Source: Karalla daura (lineage: Eukaryota; Chordata; Actinopteri; Chaetodontiformes; Leiognathidae). Taken from it: 64,000 nucleotides of DNA. A model generated the notes under the pieces. The model saw only the letters and a list, made by a program, of their open reading frames with translations, was not told where the DNA came from and ran no database searches. Positions 29,088 through 59,458 of this stretch are shown piece after piece. Location of the stretch: contig CM055194.1 of the NCBI GenBank assembly GCA_029224185.1, forward strand, positions 23,741,674 to 23,805,673, written 5' to 3'. Each line of letters begins with the position of its first letter. Position 1 is the stretch's first letter. The position numbers and the translations under genes were made by a program.

Positions 29088-30499
29088 GTGCGTCACCTTC
29101 AGCCTCACTCTCAGCTGTTTCCTGGTTCTGTCGAGGTTTATCCTCGGGCTGACGAGCTACGAGCTCGTGTCTGAGTTAAAAAACAAAAGATATTTATAGG
29201 AAATGTTAACTACAGGCTTGAGTTGGTACAACTTTTCAAGCTGGGATGCTCTAAACGCTGTTTTCTAACACCTGTGTACCTCAGGTGTTGGAAAACAACG
29301 TTTGAGGCATTCCAGCTGTGTGTGTGTGTGTGTGTGTATGTGTGTGTGTGTGTGTGTGTTTGATTGGCAGGCTGAGCCCCATCCTCCTCATCCTCATCCT
29401 CACTCTACAGGTTCTGCTACACTGGCAGGTTTCTACCTGCCTCTGACACACAAAGTTTCACAACAGTTTCGACTCTGACTGACTGCATTCTCCAGCAGCT
29501 GTCAGAAACACCCTCACACATCCACACATGAGGCTTTTTAATGATAATAAAAAAAGAAAAGAAGAGATATAGTCAGTTTAAGATGTTCCATGTAGATAAA
29601 CATGAAGTGTGTGCATCTCTGGGATGTGGAGCACAAACACTGAATGAAAAGTTGCATATTTTGTTTTCTTCTCTCAGCAGACAGATTGATTGATAGGCAC
29701 ATGTCTTACATGTCTAAAGGAGGGATCGTCATTGCATTAGTGCTCAATACCTGTGATTAGTGTCCTGGTGTAGCAGCAGTTGTGAGAGTCGTGTGCAAAT
29801 ACACACAGTATCACATCACAGTGTCACAGCTTCTCTGAGGAGCATCCAATGAGCAGCTCACGTGTCTGAGAAGTTTTGTCGGCAGAGAAGAATTCCAAAA
29901 ACTTCACAGGAAAATCACAAGAATATTTTGCTTTTTTGGCCCTGAGGCAACATTGTGACGTAACGGTTTCCACATACTGCGCCCATACCTGGCATACCTG
30001 GTTGGAATATGACTTTTTGGTTCCTACAATCTAGAAGTGGTAGTGTTACTTTATGCTGCATGGAAATGATCAAATATTTCAAGTTGTGTTTCATGCTACA
30101 GTGTTACCCAGACATGTACTCTGAAAATCCATGGTAAATGTGTGTTGTTATACTTGAGAATTTTGAGTAGGAAAAGCAGCTCAGACATACACTGTGAGGT
30201 GTTTTATAACTCCCTCTGTAAAGCTGACTCGTTTATTGAAGCCTTCCTGATGGCCATATTTGTACGGGAGATGAAGATAGAAGCAAAAACGTCATCTAAC
30301 ACAGGCTGTTGCATCATGGCCTGCCTGTAAATCACAGCCCTGATAAAACTTATCTCAGTGTGAAGTATCATCACACCCAGGTCCACCCTGGAACTCTCCA
30401 GACCAGGACCCGTCTCCTCTGGTGCTACTGTACACATGCAGGTCGTGGAGGTCAGCGTGAGTCAGCTTCATAAAGTGGTGCATCCGCTCCGCTCCCGGT

Positions 30500-31020
30500 C
30501 AGTGATGTCACAAGTATCCACACGACTTACTCCAGTAGCAGTATAGAAATACTCCTGTAGAAGCTGAAGTATCAACTGAAGATCTGTACTCAAATGGAAG
30601 TAAGAACTGTACTGGCTTAAAGTATAAAAGCAAAAGTAATGAAAGGAATGATGCCATTAAGGACCAAAGCATAGTCTATATGTATATATTTATATGTATT
30701 AAGGTATAAGCTATAAGTACTGTAATGGTGTAAGACTTCATACCTCAGAAGCATGTTATCAATAGCCTTTATTTATTCATCAGAAAACAAAAACACTAAA
30801 CACATGCATCTACTTTACTTCTACTTCCACTCCTTACACTTAGAAATGCAAGGATATAAATGAAAGGAGTAGAAAGTGCACAATTGTGTAAAAATGTAAA
30901 GGAGTAGAAGTAACAAAGCAGGGTGAAAAGGAGTTACTCCAGTAAAGTATAGACAACCAAAGTTTCTACTTAAGTAAAGTAACAAAGTATTTGTACTTCA
31001 TTACTTGACACCTCTAGTCA
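30500..31020. mobile_element. Non-autonomous hAT-like transposon (fish MITE)
   Basis: The segment of about 520 bp has the character of a very common fish element: repeated AAGTA/GTAAAAGTA motifs, and ends that are imperfect inverted repeats (left AGTGATGTCACAAGTA; right complement AGAGGTGTCAAGTAATGAAGTA). It has no open reading frame, so it would rely on a transposase in trans. Clear 8-bp target duplications are not visible. Confidence 0.65.
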
Positions 31021-31250
31021 TAATGAATCAGGGCTCCTGCCCCCCCTACAGGGTGTGCAGGTGTGTGTGTAGGTGTGTGTGTGTGTACCTGGTGACATCA
31101 GTCCAGGTAGCTGCAGGTAGGCTGGGTGTTGGCTCTGGGGTGAAGCTGTTGACAGGAGCTGCAGGAGCTTGTGAGGCCTTGAGGCCTCTGGCCTCCCCGG
31201 CTCAGTGAGCCCGGGTTAGTGTCTGTGTAGTTGTGGTTCTGCTGGACTCT

Positions 31251-31300
31251 CTCTGGAACCCTCTAGAACCCTCTAGAACCCTCTAGAACCCTCTAGAACC
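31251..31300. repeat. 10-bp tandem repeat CTCTAGAACC
   Basis: There are five head-to-tail copies, the first with GGAACC. GAA recurs every 10 bp, one helical turn, which resembles a step-type heat-shock element (GAA separated by 7 nt). Confidence 0.9.
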
Positions 31301-31476
31301 TCGGAGCTGCGGCTCAGCCTGGAGATCCGGAGAGTGTCAGGAATTCCAGCTATGTGTCGCTGTGGAGGCGCTAACAGCCCAGCGTTGCAGGGGGGGGTTG
31401 GTCGGAGGTTTGCATGTTGCCACGGCAACGAGAGATCAACAGGAAGAGGTTGCTCCCATGTAGAGGAGGGTGTGTG

Positions 31477-31481
<5 letters not shown>

Positions 31482-31527
<46 letters not shown>
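31482..31527. repeat. (AC)n microsatellite
   Basis: An AC run of about 46 bp followed by CTTGGCTGA and a short GT run; AC and GT could pair. Confidence 0.95.
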
Positions 31528-31529
<2 letters not shown>

Positions 31530-31788
31530 TGGCTGAGTGTGTGTGTGTGTTTTCATCAGAGAGATGAATAATTGAGCAGAGACAGAGAGCAGCTGCTCCA
31601 CCTGCAGACACAGACTGTGGGCCCAGCAGCTTCTGGTCCAGGCTGAAGGATGGAGAAATGCTCCGGGTCAGGAGGGGAGGAAGACTTTATATGCAGTATC
31701 AAGTTGATTCTACTATACTATTCTATTATGCAATCATGCAAAACCTCCTATCTCCTAACTATTGGTAGTATCAATTGATCTTAAGGCC

Positions 31789-32075
31789 CTTAAAAAGTCT
31801 AAATCGAGTTTTCTGAGGTGTTGCATTTTGTTGGTATTGAAGCTCTTTCCACATAGTTTGACTGCAGAACGCCTGCTGTATTCATGGTGGATAAGTGAGA
31901 GGCAGAGTCACTTGTTTTATTTTATTAAACTCTGGTTTAATTAATTCTTTAGAGCTTTGTTCCTTCCCAGCTGATCTGAGGTCTGTTTTGAGGTTGTGCT
32001 CTAGAGATTTAATTACAAACTGCGACTGTTGAGTGAGTTAAAGACGTGTAGCTGGTCACAGCTGGAAACAGTGAC
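31789..32075 (+). repeat. Dispersed repeat, copy 2 of 3
   Basis: The longest copy of the repeat also seen at 8826-9083 and 63269-63405. Copies 1 and 2 share blocks to the end (GTGAGTTA.AGA.GTGT.GCTGGT.ACAGCT). Confidence 0.6.
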
Positions 32076-32985
32076 GAGGTCTTTACGATGTTTTGGACGA
32101 CCTCTAAGAAGTCTGGAAGACACTGACTCTGCATTTGATCATATAGATCATGGATTATCACCTCATTGTTCGGATGTCCAACATGTATTTACATCCAATT
32201 AATGGGTTATAGAAGTCATGCAACTTCCTCCTAGCTTCCACCTTCCTGCACTTGTTCCTAAAACTACAGCTTAAACTCTGCTATTGTACTAGTACTTCCA
32301 CTACTGCACTCTCAGGATCCTGTAGTATCCTGAGCAGTATCTGTAGTTACACCAGGTTTCTGTAGCTTGAATGTTCCTCTACATCCAGTGTGGCTCTGCA
32401 GATAACAGCTGGCCCTAAAGGTGATGTAAGAGGAGACCTGGCTGTTAACACCTGATCCATTGTGTTTCTAATGGGCAGCCAGTTAACAGCGAGTCACTGT
32501 GCAGTTTCCATCATTTCTGTGGACAAATACATCTCTTTAAAGATCTATAGATTAAGTGATTTTTCACTTCTTTAGTGATCTTTAACTTTATGGATCACGA
32601 TGGAGGATCATCAGCTGCTTTCCCAGTCGTCCTCTCCTACAAAGCGAGGTGCGTGTCAGGCTGAAGGAATTCCTTCCATTGTGTGGCCGCTCGGAATTTC
32701 TTAGAATTGCGAGTGAATTTAATTCCCGCTCCTGTCACTCCGATCCAAATTCCTGCTGCTGAGTGTGGACCGAGGGGCTGGACCGGGCCTGCGTTGCCCC
32801 AGTGCTGCTCTGCTGGTCCTGAGGCAGCTCCCAGTCTGGACTGGAACCAGGAACCAGGAACCAGGAACCTTTACTGAGGACCAGCCCGGCCACGGCCTCA
32901 CAAACACCACCGTCAATTATTAACAGCCCAGCGCTCCCATTCCCCCGAGGTAACCATAGCAGCTCCGCCGCAGCCTGACACCCAG

Positions 32986-33090
32986 CCTGCTGCCTGCTGC
33001 CTGCTGCCTGCTGCCTGCTGCCTGCTGCCTGCTGCCTGCAGTCTGTAGCCTCCAGCCTCCAGCCTCCAGCCTCCAGCCTCCAGCCCACAG
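32986..33090. repeat. Two adjoining 7-bp minisatellites
   Basis: Eight copies of CCTGCTG (32986-33041, the last CCTGCAG) are followed after a short spacer by five copies of CCTCCAG (33049-33083). The same period and related units suggest one array that diverged into two halves. Confidence 0.9.
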
Positions 33091-34020
33091 CCCCCAGCCC
33101 GGGACCTGCTGCTGGACGCTCTCGGCCTCCCTGGGAGCAGCTGGAACAGTCTGAACCTGGTCTGAGGAGCAGACGAGGTGGATCTGGATCCAGTGGGCAG
33201 CAGAGGAATGCAGCTGAGGTGCAGCCTGTTCCCGAGCTTTGTCTGTCTGTGACAAACTCACATCCGTGTTCCTGAGGCCACGTCGACCCGGCTGGAGTCT
33301 GTTTTTTTTTTGTTTTTTCTTTGTAAGAAAAGAAACGAAACGTCCTGATGAACCTGACACAGCGGATGAAGCTCCTCAAACACTTTGGCTCTCTGCCGCC
33401 GGAGCCTCCTCCTCCTCTGCTGCTGGTGCCTGTAAGTGGACGGAGCCTCCGCTCTGCTCGACCGGACTCTGTAAAACTCTGAAAAACTCTGTAAAACTCT
33501 GAAAACTGCAGAAGCTGCAAAGCTTTTTAGCCACGGTTTACTACTTTACTTACTTTACAGCTCCAGGACCAGCTAACTGGCTGTAGTTTGCTTCAGAAAT
33601 GAAAATCTTTTAATTATTGAATGATTTAAAGTATACCACAGAAATATCAGTTCATATCATTCAGATCATACGCAGACTCTGAGTTATACTGTCTTTATAT
33701 CTACTCGTTACAGCTCCAGGAATGCAGATTATGGCAACAGTTTCTGAGATATTAGAACTAAACTCTGAGTAACTAACTGAGTTAGTGTGAAATAAATGCC
33801 TATTTGTACTACTTGAAATCAGATACTGAGCCTGTTCAGGCATATTTACTGTTGTAAAAGTAGAGTCTGGACATTCAGACAAAAACTATAGATAATAAAT
33901 TACATACATTTCAAAAAACATCATTTATATAGTAGGTGTAGGAGGTCATGGTTGCATTTCTACGTGTTGATCCACTTTAGTTTAGTTCAACATCTGGAAT
34001 CTGTTCATCTGCCACATTTT

Positions 34021-34023
<3 letters not shown>

Positions 34024-34094
<71 letters not shown>

Positions 34095-34210
34095 AACCTT
34101 TACCCGGCATTTATTGCAGGGCACTAGAGAGCAGAGTGGGCACAGTCTGGAGGAGGAGGAGGAGGAGGAGGAGGAGTAGGGGGAGGAAGGGAGGGGAGGA
34201 GGGGGAGGAG
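34024..34210. repeat. (GT)n run and purine-rich (GGA)n tract before tjp3 exon 1
   Basis: A GT run at 34024-34092, then a nearly pure purine GGA/GGGA tract at 34151-34210. Such GA tracts are common near promoters and can form triplex DNA. They lie 60-120 bp upstream of the acceptor-like site at 34270. Confidence 0.9.
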
Positions 34211-34489
34211 AACAGCTCCAGGTGAGCGCTCTCCCTCTCTCCCCCACATGTTGTTCTCTCCTCTCCCCAGTGGGAGTGAAACTCGAGAGCTGCTCGCTTT
34301 CTGAATAATTTCAGCTTCAGGATCCAGTTTCCTACAGCCGCTCAGACCCTGATCTGAGGAGGAGGAGGAGGAGGAGGGGGAGGTGAAGGACTAGAGTTTG
34401 ATAACTGTGGGATCTGAGATTGCTGGGCCGTATGGAGGAGTAGAAGGAGCCGCAGGTGTGTAGCCGGGCCGGGAGCTGCCCTGCGGGAG

Positions 34490-52976
<18,487 letters not shown>

Positions 52977-53405
52977 GCAGCAGCCTGACCCTGACCCAGA
53001 CCCCTCACCCCGACCCCGACCCCGACCCTGAGCCGGCCAGCCGGGACATTCACTCCACTGACACGCTCCAGCTCCATGCTCCTCCCCACAGACAACGTCT
53101 CATCTGAAGATGCTGCTCAGCAGGGAGACACGAGATATTTAAGATTGTCTCTATGGAAAGTTTTAACCTCGGAAGGGAGAAGAAAGATTCTCACGTGAAT
53201 GCAAAGATCAAAGTGCCTGATTCTTTTTGTTTTTTTTGTATTTAATTAGCATCATGTCAAGCAAATCAGTTTGTTACAGCTGCTGTCTGCAACGAAAAAA
53301 CCTACCACGGTTTTATCAGAAATCAAAGTCTCCTGTCAGGAAAATGTAAGAACGTGTGATAAATGTATGTACTTTTTCTACATTAAAGTGTTTTACTGAC
53401 TTCAA
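52977..53405 (+). other. tjp3: tjp3 3' UTR and poly(A) signal
   Basis: After the stop the sequence turns AT-rich. ATTAAA at 53382-53387 is followed by GTGTTTTACTG, giving a likely cleavage site near 53400. ATTAAA is the commonest variant of AATAAA. Confidence 0.65.
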
Positions 53406-54400
53406 ACTCATGCTTTGAGACATTTTTGAGGTACACAGAGAGGTAGTTTTAGAGGCTAAAAAACTTGCATAATCTGTCAAAATGTCCCTTCATATGGAGA
53501 TACAGAGAAACAGAGAAGTTATATAAATACATTTCTATATATTCATGATGTTTAAATATGTCATATTATGTAACGTGGCGCTCACACGCTGCAGTCGGAC
53601 ATGTTTGGGGTCGTGTGTGTTCAGGGACAGAGACCCGCCCATAACTGCCATGATTTCAGAGCCACGTCTCAAATAACTTTTTGATTGATTTCATCATTTC
53701 CTGTCAGCCGCTCGAAAGAGAGAGAACGGCAGGAAGACAGAAAGAAGCAGGAACCCTGAACGCCACATGAATATTCACCTTACGTCTGTGACCCCTCCTC
53801 ACACTCAGTCATTGTCACAAGGACTGCCTCAGCCTCTGAATGCCTGGCTCAAGCTTCGATTGAAGTTTATATATTCCATCTTTTTATTTCAATGACTATG
53901 AATATTGATTGGGTTTTTGGTTTCTGGTTTCTAGTAGAAGTTTGCTGCAAGCAAACAGTGAAACATGGGAGTAAATGAGAACCACAGTAAGTGTCAGGAC
54001 GTATATTTTAATCCCATGAACTGCTGAATACTCTGAACTAATGTCTACATACTGGCTACATGTGTGCTGTTTATGTACTAACTTCATACATGGTGTTTTG
54101 TGCTCGCCTTCCTGCCTGTTCTCTGTGCCATCGCCAAAGCAAATCCCTCATAGCTGCAGAGAAAAACTGTCAAACTCGCTGGCAACAAGTCTGACTGACT
54201 GTGAATACAGTTTTTGGGGTAATCCAAAATGTTTGCTCCACGTAAATCCGACAGATTATTTGGACCGTTACATTTCATAGCGTGTCTCTGGCAGTCTGAA
54301 TGGACACATTGTAAAAGTAAATCACCTTCTCAACAATGTCCACGTTTAAATAATCTTTTTCTTTACGTTTGACTTTCATTTGTGAAGTTGCAGGTGGGGG
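53406..54400. other. Intergenic DNA between tjp3 and arhgap45
   Basis: AT-rich DNA with no coding resemblance and no notable repeat. Confidence 0.6.
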
Positions 54401-54401
54401 G

Positions 54402-54440
54402 TCATTACGTCACACGCAGAGGGCGCTACGTCACACGCTG
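54402..54440. promoter_or_regulatory. Paired CRE-like sites around a CTCF-like core
   Basis: TACGTCACACGC occurs twice, with TACGTCA at 54406-54412 and 54427-54433. The pair is exactly 21 bp apart, two helical turns. Between them is GCAGAGGGCGCTA, which fits the CTCF core (CAGRKGGCGCTR). The cluster lies between two genes and upstream of the arhgap45 first exons, so an insulator or promoter-proximal role is plausible. Binding is inferred from the motif. Confidence 0.4.
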
Positions 54441-54446
54441 GAGGAG

Positions 54447-55200
54447 ACGCACGTGCGTCCGGATGATCCGATAATTACAGTGAACGTGTGAGTGAGGACG
54501 CAGCGTGGTACAAGCCTGGTCTCCAGAGTGGATGTCTAACCTGGAACTTCACCTTTACTTCTAAAAACATCTAACCCGAGAAGTTCCTCTGTGTCCTCCT
54601 CGCACCTGGACCTGGGTCATGTGATCGGTACCGTGCGTCAGGACGCAGTGTGCTGCCCGCCTGCTCCCATCTCAGGATTGTAAATCTAACTTTGAAGTGG
54701 CTCTTTCGACCTGAAAAGAAAAAAAGTTGAATTGAGAATTAAATCTAGAGTACGGGATAAGGAAGTCCCCCCTGTGTCCTCCTCGCACCGTGGGTCGTGG
54801 TCTCCAGGTTGTACATTTGTCCTGAAAGTTCATTTTAAGAACAACTTTGTGGACGAGTTCTTCAATCCTGCTCGCATGTCTGTCTGGATGATGTGATCAG
54901 TAGAACGCATGGTCATCGAGTCTCCAGATTGTAAATCTCCCCTGAAAATTCATTTTCCACCTTAAAAAGTTTGTTTTCTACTTGAACCTGAACCGATAAC
55001 TTCTGTGTGTCGCAGTCTCCAGATTGTAACTTCGCCCTGAAAACCTAATGAAAATAGCCTAAGATTTAATTGAAGCCACAAAAAAGTAAAATAACTTATC
55101 AAACAGGTTCTTCCTCCTCCTCCTCCTCTTCGCACGTGCCTGGATGATCTGATAGTTGCTTTGCGTCAGGACGCATGGTCCAGGTCAGGGTCCAGATCTT
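54447..55200 (+). repeat. Degenerate tandem array of about 95-150 bp units upstream of arhgap45
   Basis: A core resembling TCTCCAGATTGTAAATCT, followed by CCTGAAAATTCATTTT, begins at 54520, 54670, 54801, 54921 and 55016. A second block, CTCGCAC..G.CTGGATGATCTGAT with TGCGTCAGGACGCA, precedes several cores (54596-54647, 54871-54910, 55130-55175). Spacing shrinks from 149 to 95 bp because units have lost parts. Each block contains dyads: TGCGTC-AG-GACGCA and GATT-GTA-AATC. It is not a simple microsatellite and I do not recognise it. Confidence 0.75.
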
Positions 55201-55398
55201 TGCGACCTGCCTTGATTCAAGTCTTTAGAGTTGATTGAACCTGATTAAACAGATTAAAGCCCATAGAGATTCCGCTCAGAGTTCAGGTTCCTCCTCCCCC
55301 CTCACCTCCTCCTCCTCCCCCCTGAGGGCGGAGGCGCAGGGCGCTCCCCTGCTGCAGCGCACTGAGCCTGTGCGTCAGTCTGAGCCTGCGCGGCTCCG

Positions 55399-55752
55399 AT
55401 GAGCGACAGAAGCCGCAGGAGGAGGAGGACTGACACCAGGACAGGTCCGCAGACCAGGACAGGGACAGGTCCACAGACCGGGACAGGGACAGGTCCGCAG
55501 ACCGGGTCTGGGCCCAGGACAGAGACCAGCAGGACACCGTGGCTGAGACCCGGCTCCGGCTGCGCCTCAGGGGCCAAGTGGAGAGTCGGGGGGTGGGTGG
55601 GGGGGCTGTACGTGAAGCTGCGGGAGGCCGGGATGGACGGGAAGGGAACCCTTAAGATGTTCACCCGGAAGAAACGGGAACTCATCAAGACCCCGTCCAT
55701 CTCCAAGAAGAGCCGCGCTGGAAGCCCAGGACCTCAGAGCAACGCTCAGCCG
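55399..55752 (+). CDS. arhgap45: arhgap45 alternative first exon 1A (MFTRKKREL...)
   Basis: The conserved start is the ATG at 55657, giving MFTRKKRELIKTPSISKKSR, matching human ARHGAP45 (MFSRKKREL). The exon ends in phase 0 at 55752 (CCG|gtgagg). The frame is open upstream to ATGs at 55633 (MDGKGTLK) and 55399 (MSDRSRRRRR), so an N-terminal extension of up to 86 residues is possible. It would translate a minisatellite (55434-55520; period about 24 bp, RTGTGPQT-like), which makes it an unlikely conserved coding region. The region upstream is GC-rich and TATA-less. Confidence 0.85.
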
Positions 55753-55772
55753 GTGAGGAGCTGCTTCTGGTT

Positions 55773-55861
<89 letters not shown>

Positions 55862-57312
55862 ACTAAAAGGACCTTGAATTTAGTGTGAGGGACTGTTGCC
55901 TGTCTGTCTGACCACTCAGTGTGGTTAGCGTGTTTGCGCGCGTACGTTCGTGCGTACATGGATAGGGAGAGAGAAGGGAAGTTTCACCATTAAACCCGTG
56001 TGTGTCTGTGTGTGAAGGGGGTCAGATGACTGGACGACAAAGGCTGCAGAAAGGTCTCAGGGCAATGTGTTTGCGCGTGTGTGTGTGTGTGTGCGTGCGT
56101 GCGTGTGTGTGTGTGTTGACGAACAGCACTTTAATGTGGATTCAGTTTGAGCTACGTGTGAGGAACTGTTGACTGTATGTGTGTGAAACTTCAGATGACT
56201 CTTCACATGTGTCTGACGCTCGCTGCGGTTCTGGTGTGCGTGTTTGAGAGAGAGAGACACTCACAAAGAGAGAGAGAGAGGGAGGGAGAGGGGAAGTGTT
56301 TCCACCAGTCTGGGTGTATGTGTGTGTGTGGGGGGTCAGATGACCTCCAGCTGGACGACACAGGCTGCAGGAGAGACTCAGGCTGAGATGAGACAGTGAG
56401 TGTGGACTAATGGAGCCTCTGGGCAGCTTGTCACTCGATCTCGTTGAGTTCCTGTTGAGAAGCTGCTGCTGGGTGTGAGAGCTGCCAGAGAGAAGCGTCT
56501 TCAGTCGAGTCAGAATGGAGACAGAGCTGTAGGGCAGGACTATGCTGAGGCGTGGGGGTAAGACTAGCTACAACCCCTACTCCACGGGTCAGAGGGTAAA
56601 GAAGGCCGAGGCCAAGGGCAAAGAGCGGCTGGACATCCTGCCCAACAAGCACAACGTGTGGCTGAAGCAGGTACGTCCCTCTGTCTGTCTGCCGCTGTGT
56701 GAGGATGCTTTCCTTTTCTTTTCTTTTTTGTCAGTTTCCTGTCTGTGAACATGATTGATCTTTGTGGCAAAGCACCTGAGTGCTGTCAGGGTTCCCACGC
56801 GCACCGGAACACCTGGGAAAACCAACCGCTCAGGCTGTGAAAAGGCGTTAAAGAAACGGAGAGAGAACAGCATCTCTGCTGCTCTGGACCGTGTGAGGCA
56901 CCGTTGACGGATTATAACGTTTGCAGATGAACAGTCTGTAAAATTCATCCTAATTTCTGAGGTGATTTCAGCGGTGTCTGGGGGCGGAAGAAGCATTCTG
57001 AGTAAATGTGCAAAAAGCAGCAAATGAGTGACTTATCTCCAAAGTCCGAGTAGGTGTTTTAGTGTATGGTGACACAACTTGTTTGCAGCCACTGAAAATG
57101 TCCCAGAAAAAGATGTACTTGCATGTGTATGTAGGGGTGGCAGCTCTGGTGGTACCTGGTAGATGGATCGTGCCTCGTGAGCAGGTGTTTCCCACTTCTG
57201 TGTTTTATCGCTACTCTCACTCCAGGGAGTAAATGGCGTTTCTCTGTTTCTACGCCCTGCTCAGCTTTAGACACACCCGACAGCAGCAGCTTGGAGACAG
57301 GAAGTGTTGTGC

Positions 57313-57368
<56 letters not shown>

Positions 57369-57726
57369 ATCTTGTGAAAGTCTTAACTTGTGTTTACCAA
57401 CACGGGGACAGTTGGCGGGGAGAACATCCTGACCTCCTCCTCTGTCCCTGTCCTCCAGCTGTCCATCCTGCAGGAGCAGCCCAGGAAAGATGCAGCCGAC
57501 GTCTCCCTCTCCTCCTCTCCTTCCTCCTCCTCTTCCTCCGCCTCCACCCTCGCCCCGGCCTCTGCCGGCCACCTGGACCCCTCCCTGTCCTGCCCGGGGA
57601 CCCCCAGCACCCAGCATGGCAAGATGGCCGCCCTGCAGGGCGTGGTATGCCCGTCGCCCGTGGCAACGCTGAAGAGGCCGACGGCACTGAGCCGACACGC
57701 CAGCGCTGTAGGTACGCCTCAGGAAG

Positions 57727-57796
<70 letters not shown>

Positions 57797-58504
57797 GAGG
57801 CTTGCTTTGGTTGTGTAAAGCACTTTGTGCTACATTTCACCTTGTGCTACATTTCAGTGTATATTTGTAGTTGGTGATTGATGATTAATCCATGAGATGT
57901 TTAGCCTATAACTACGTTTAGTTTGCTCTGTTTTTGTCTGTATTAGTCTGTTAAATTAATAGAAAGGCAAGGTGAAGTCCTCCCCCTCATAATGGAGACC
58001 CTGAAAATGATCAGGTTTATGAAGCTGATATCGAATTCTGACCTTATTTCTAAACGCATTTTTTAAAATGCTCAAATCACACAATTTTGGTTATTTTGGA
58101 GATGTCTTGATTTGATTGTTGCGGATCGAGGTCAAAAGTTTGGAAGTTTGATTTCAAAGCTGTTCGACAAATAAAGAGTGGTTCACAGAAAAACAAAAGC
58201 TAAAATGGCTGAATCCACATGATTGAAATGGTGTGTTTTCAATCAAGTTTATCATATCTTAGGTTTAGAGACATTTACTCCAGCAGAGTCTTACATAATG
58301 GAATAGTCTGACATTTTAGGAAACATCTGTTCACTTTTTTTTTGCTTGAGGACAAAAAGCCTCAGTCGCTTCTTCGCTGTAACGGAAGTTGTTGGTCCTG
58401 ATAAAGAAACCGTCGAGCACATGAATCCACCTGAAAACAGAAGCTGCAGCTTTTCATGACTTTGAGGGGAAAGCTCATCAGTATGTCATCACTTTGTACA
58501 CAGT

Positions 58505-58565
<61 letters not shown>

Positions 58566-59201
58566 GCGGTATGATGAGTCAGTATGATGAGAGGTTTCCT
58601 CCCTGGTGCTCCTCAGGCTTCCCCCTGCAGTCCTGGGTCTTCACTAAGGGTCAGGGGAAAGGAGCGCTGACGCCCACCACGCCGTCCGACGGCCCCGAGA
58701 GCACGGCCATCGAGGTGGAGGACATCCCGGCGCTGCTGAGGGACGTGGCACGCTTCGCAGAGGCGGTGGAGAAGCTGAAGGACGTGGTGCTGGCAGAAGG
58801 TGAGCGGACCTGCCTCGGCAGGACCTCAGCTCAGCAGAGAGAGGCTCAGAACCTCCTCAGACCTCCTCAGACCTGCTCGGACCTGTTTAGAACTACTAGT
58901 CAAGTGGTCAGGTGATCAATTTGTCTGGTTTCTGTTGTCTTCTGTGAAGGGAAAACGAGCTGTAAAAATATTTATAAGATAAAAACACTAAATCTGAGGA
59001 AAAAGAGACTGAAAACATGTGAAAGGTTGTGTCCATGGAGCTCGATAATTTCATGTGACAAGAGTTCCTGTGGTGGATTTCAAGATAAAAAGTTCAACAT
59101 TTAAAATAAGAAATGAACACGTAAAACAAAAACACTTCACACTCCTCACTTAGAGGAGGAGGGCACGAGGCAAACCTGGACAGTCTGGGTGGTTCTTTCA
59201 T

Positions 59202-59268
<67 letters not shown>

Positions 59269-59378
59269 GGCCCTCATGATCGTCCTCTCTCCGCAGGGCT
59301 GTGTTTCCGCTGCGCCCACACACTCAACTGAGCTCTTGTCTCCAGCAGGAAGCGAGCTTCTTGTTTACCGCAGCCTCT

Positions 59379-59458
<80 letters not shown>

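Larger units (their letters stand above)
27866..34270. other. Intergenic / 5' non-coding DNA between sbno2 and tjp3
   Basis: There is no supported coding exon. The stretch contains a putative promoter and first exon (28843-29087), a hAT-like element (30500-31020), a 10-bp GAA array (31251-31300), an AC run (31482-31527), dispersed repeat copy 2 (31789-32075), heptamer minisatellites (32986-33090) and a GT run (34024-34092). The rest is AT-rich DNA in which I recognise nothing. Confidence 0.7.

Noticed and set aside
32735..33520. 261-codon open frame on the - strand
   Set aside because: Its length comes from the heptamer minisatellites (LEAGGWRLEAGG and RQQAAGS repeats); no real domain.
34222..34270. 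A 49-bp intron between CAG|gtgagc and CCCCAG
   Set aside because: Too short for normal vertebrate splicing; the acceptor is more likely used with a distal donor.
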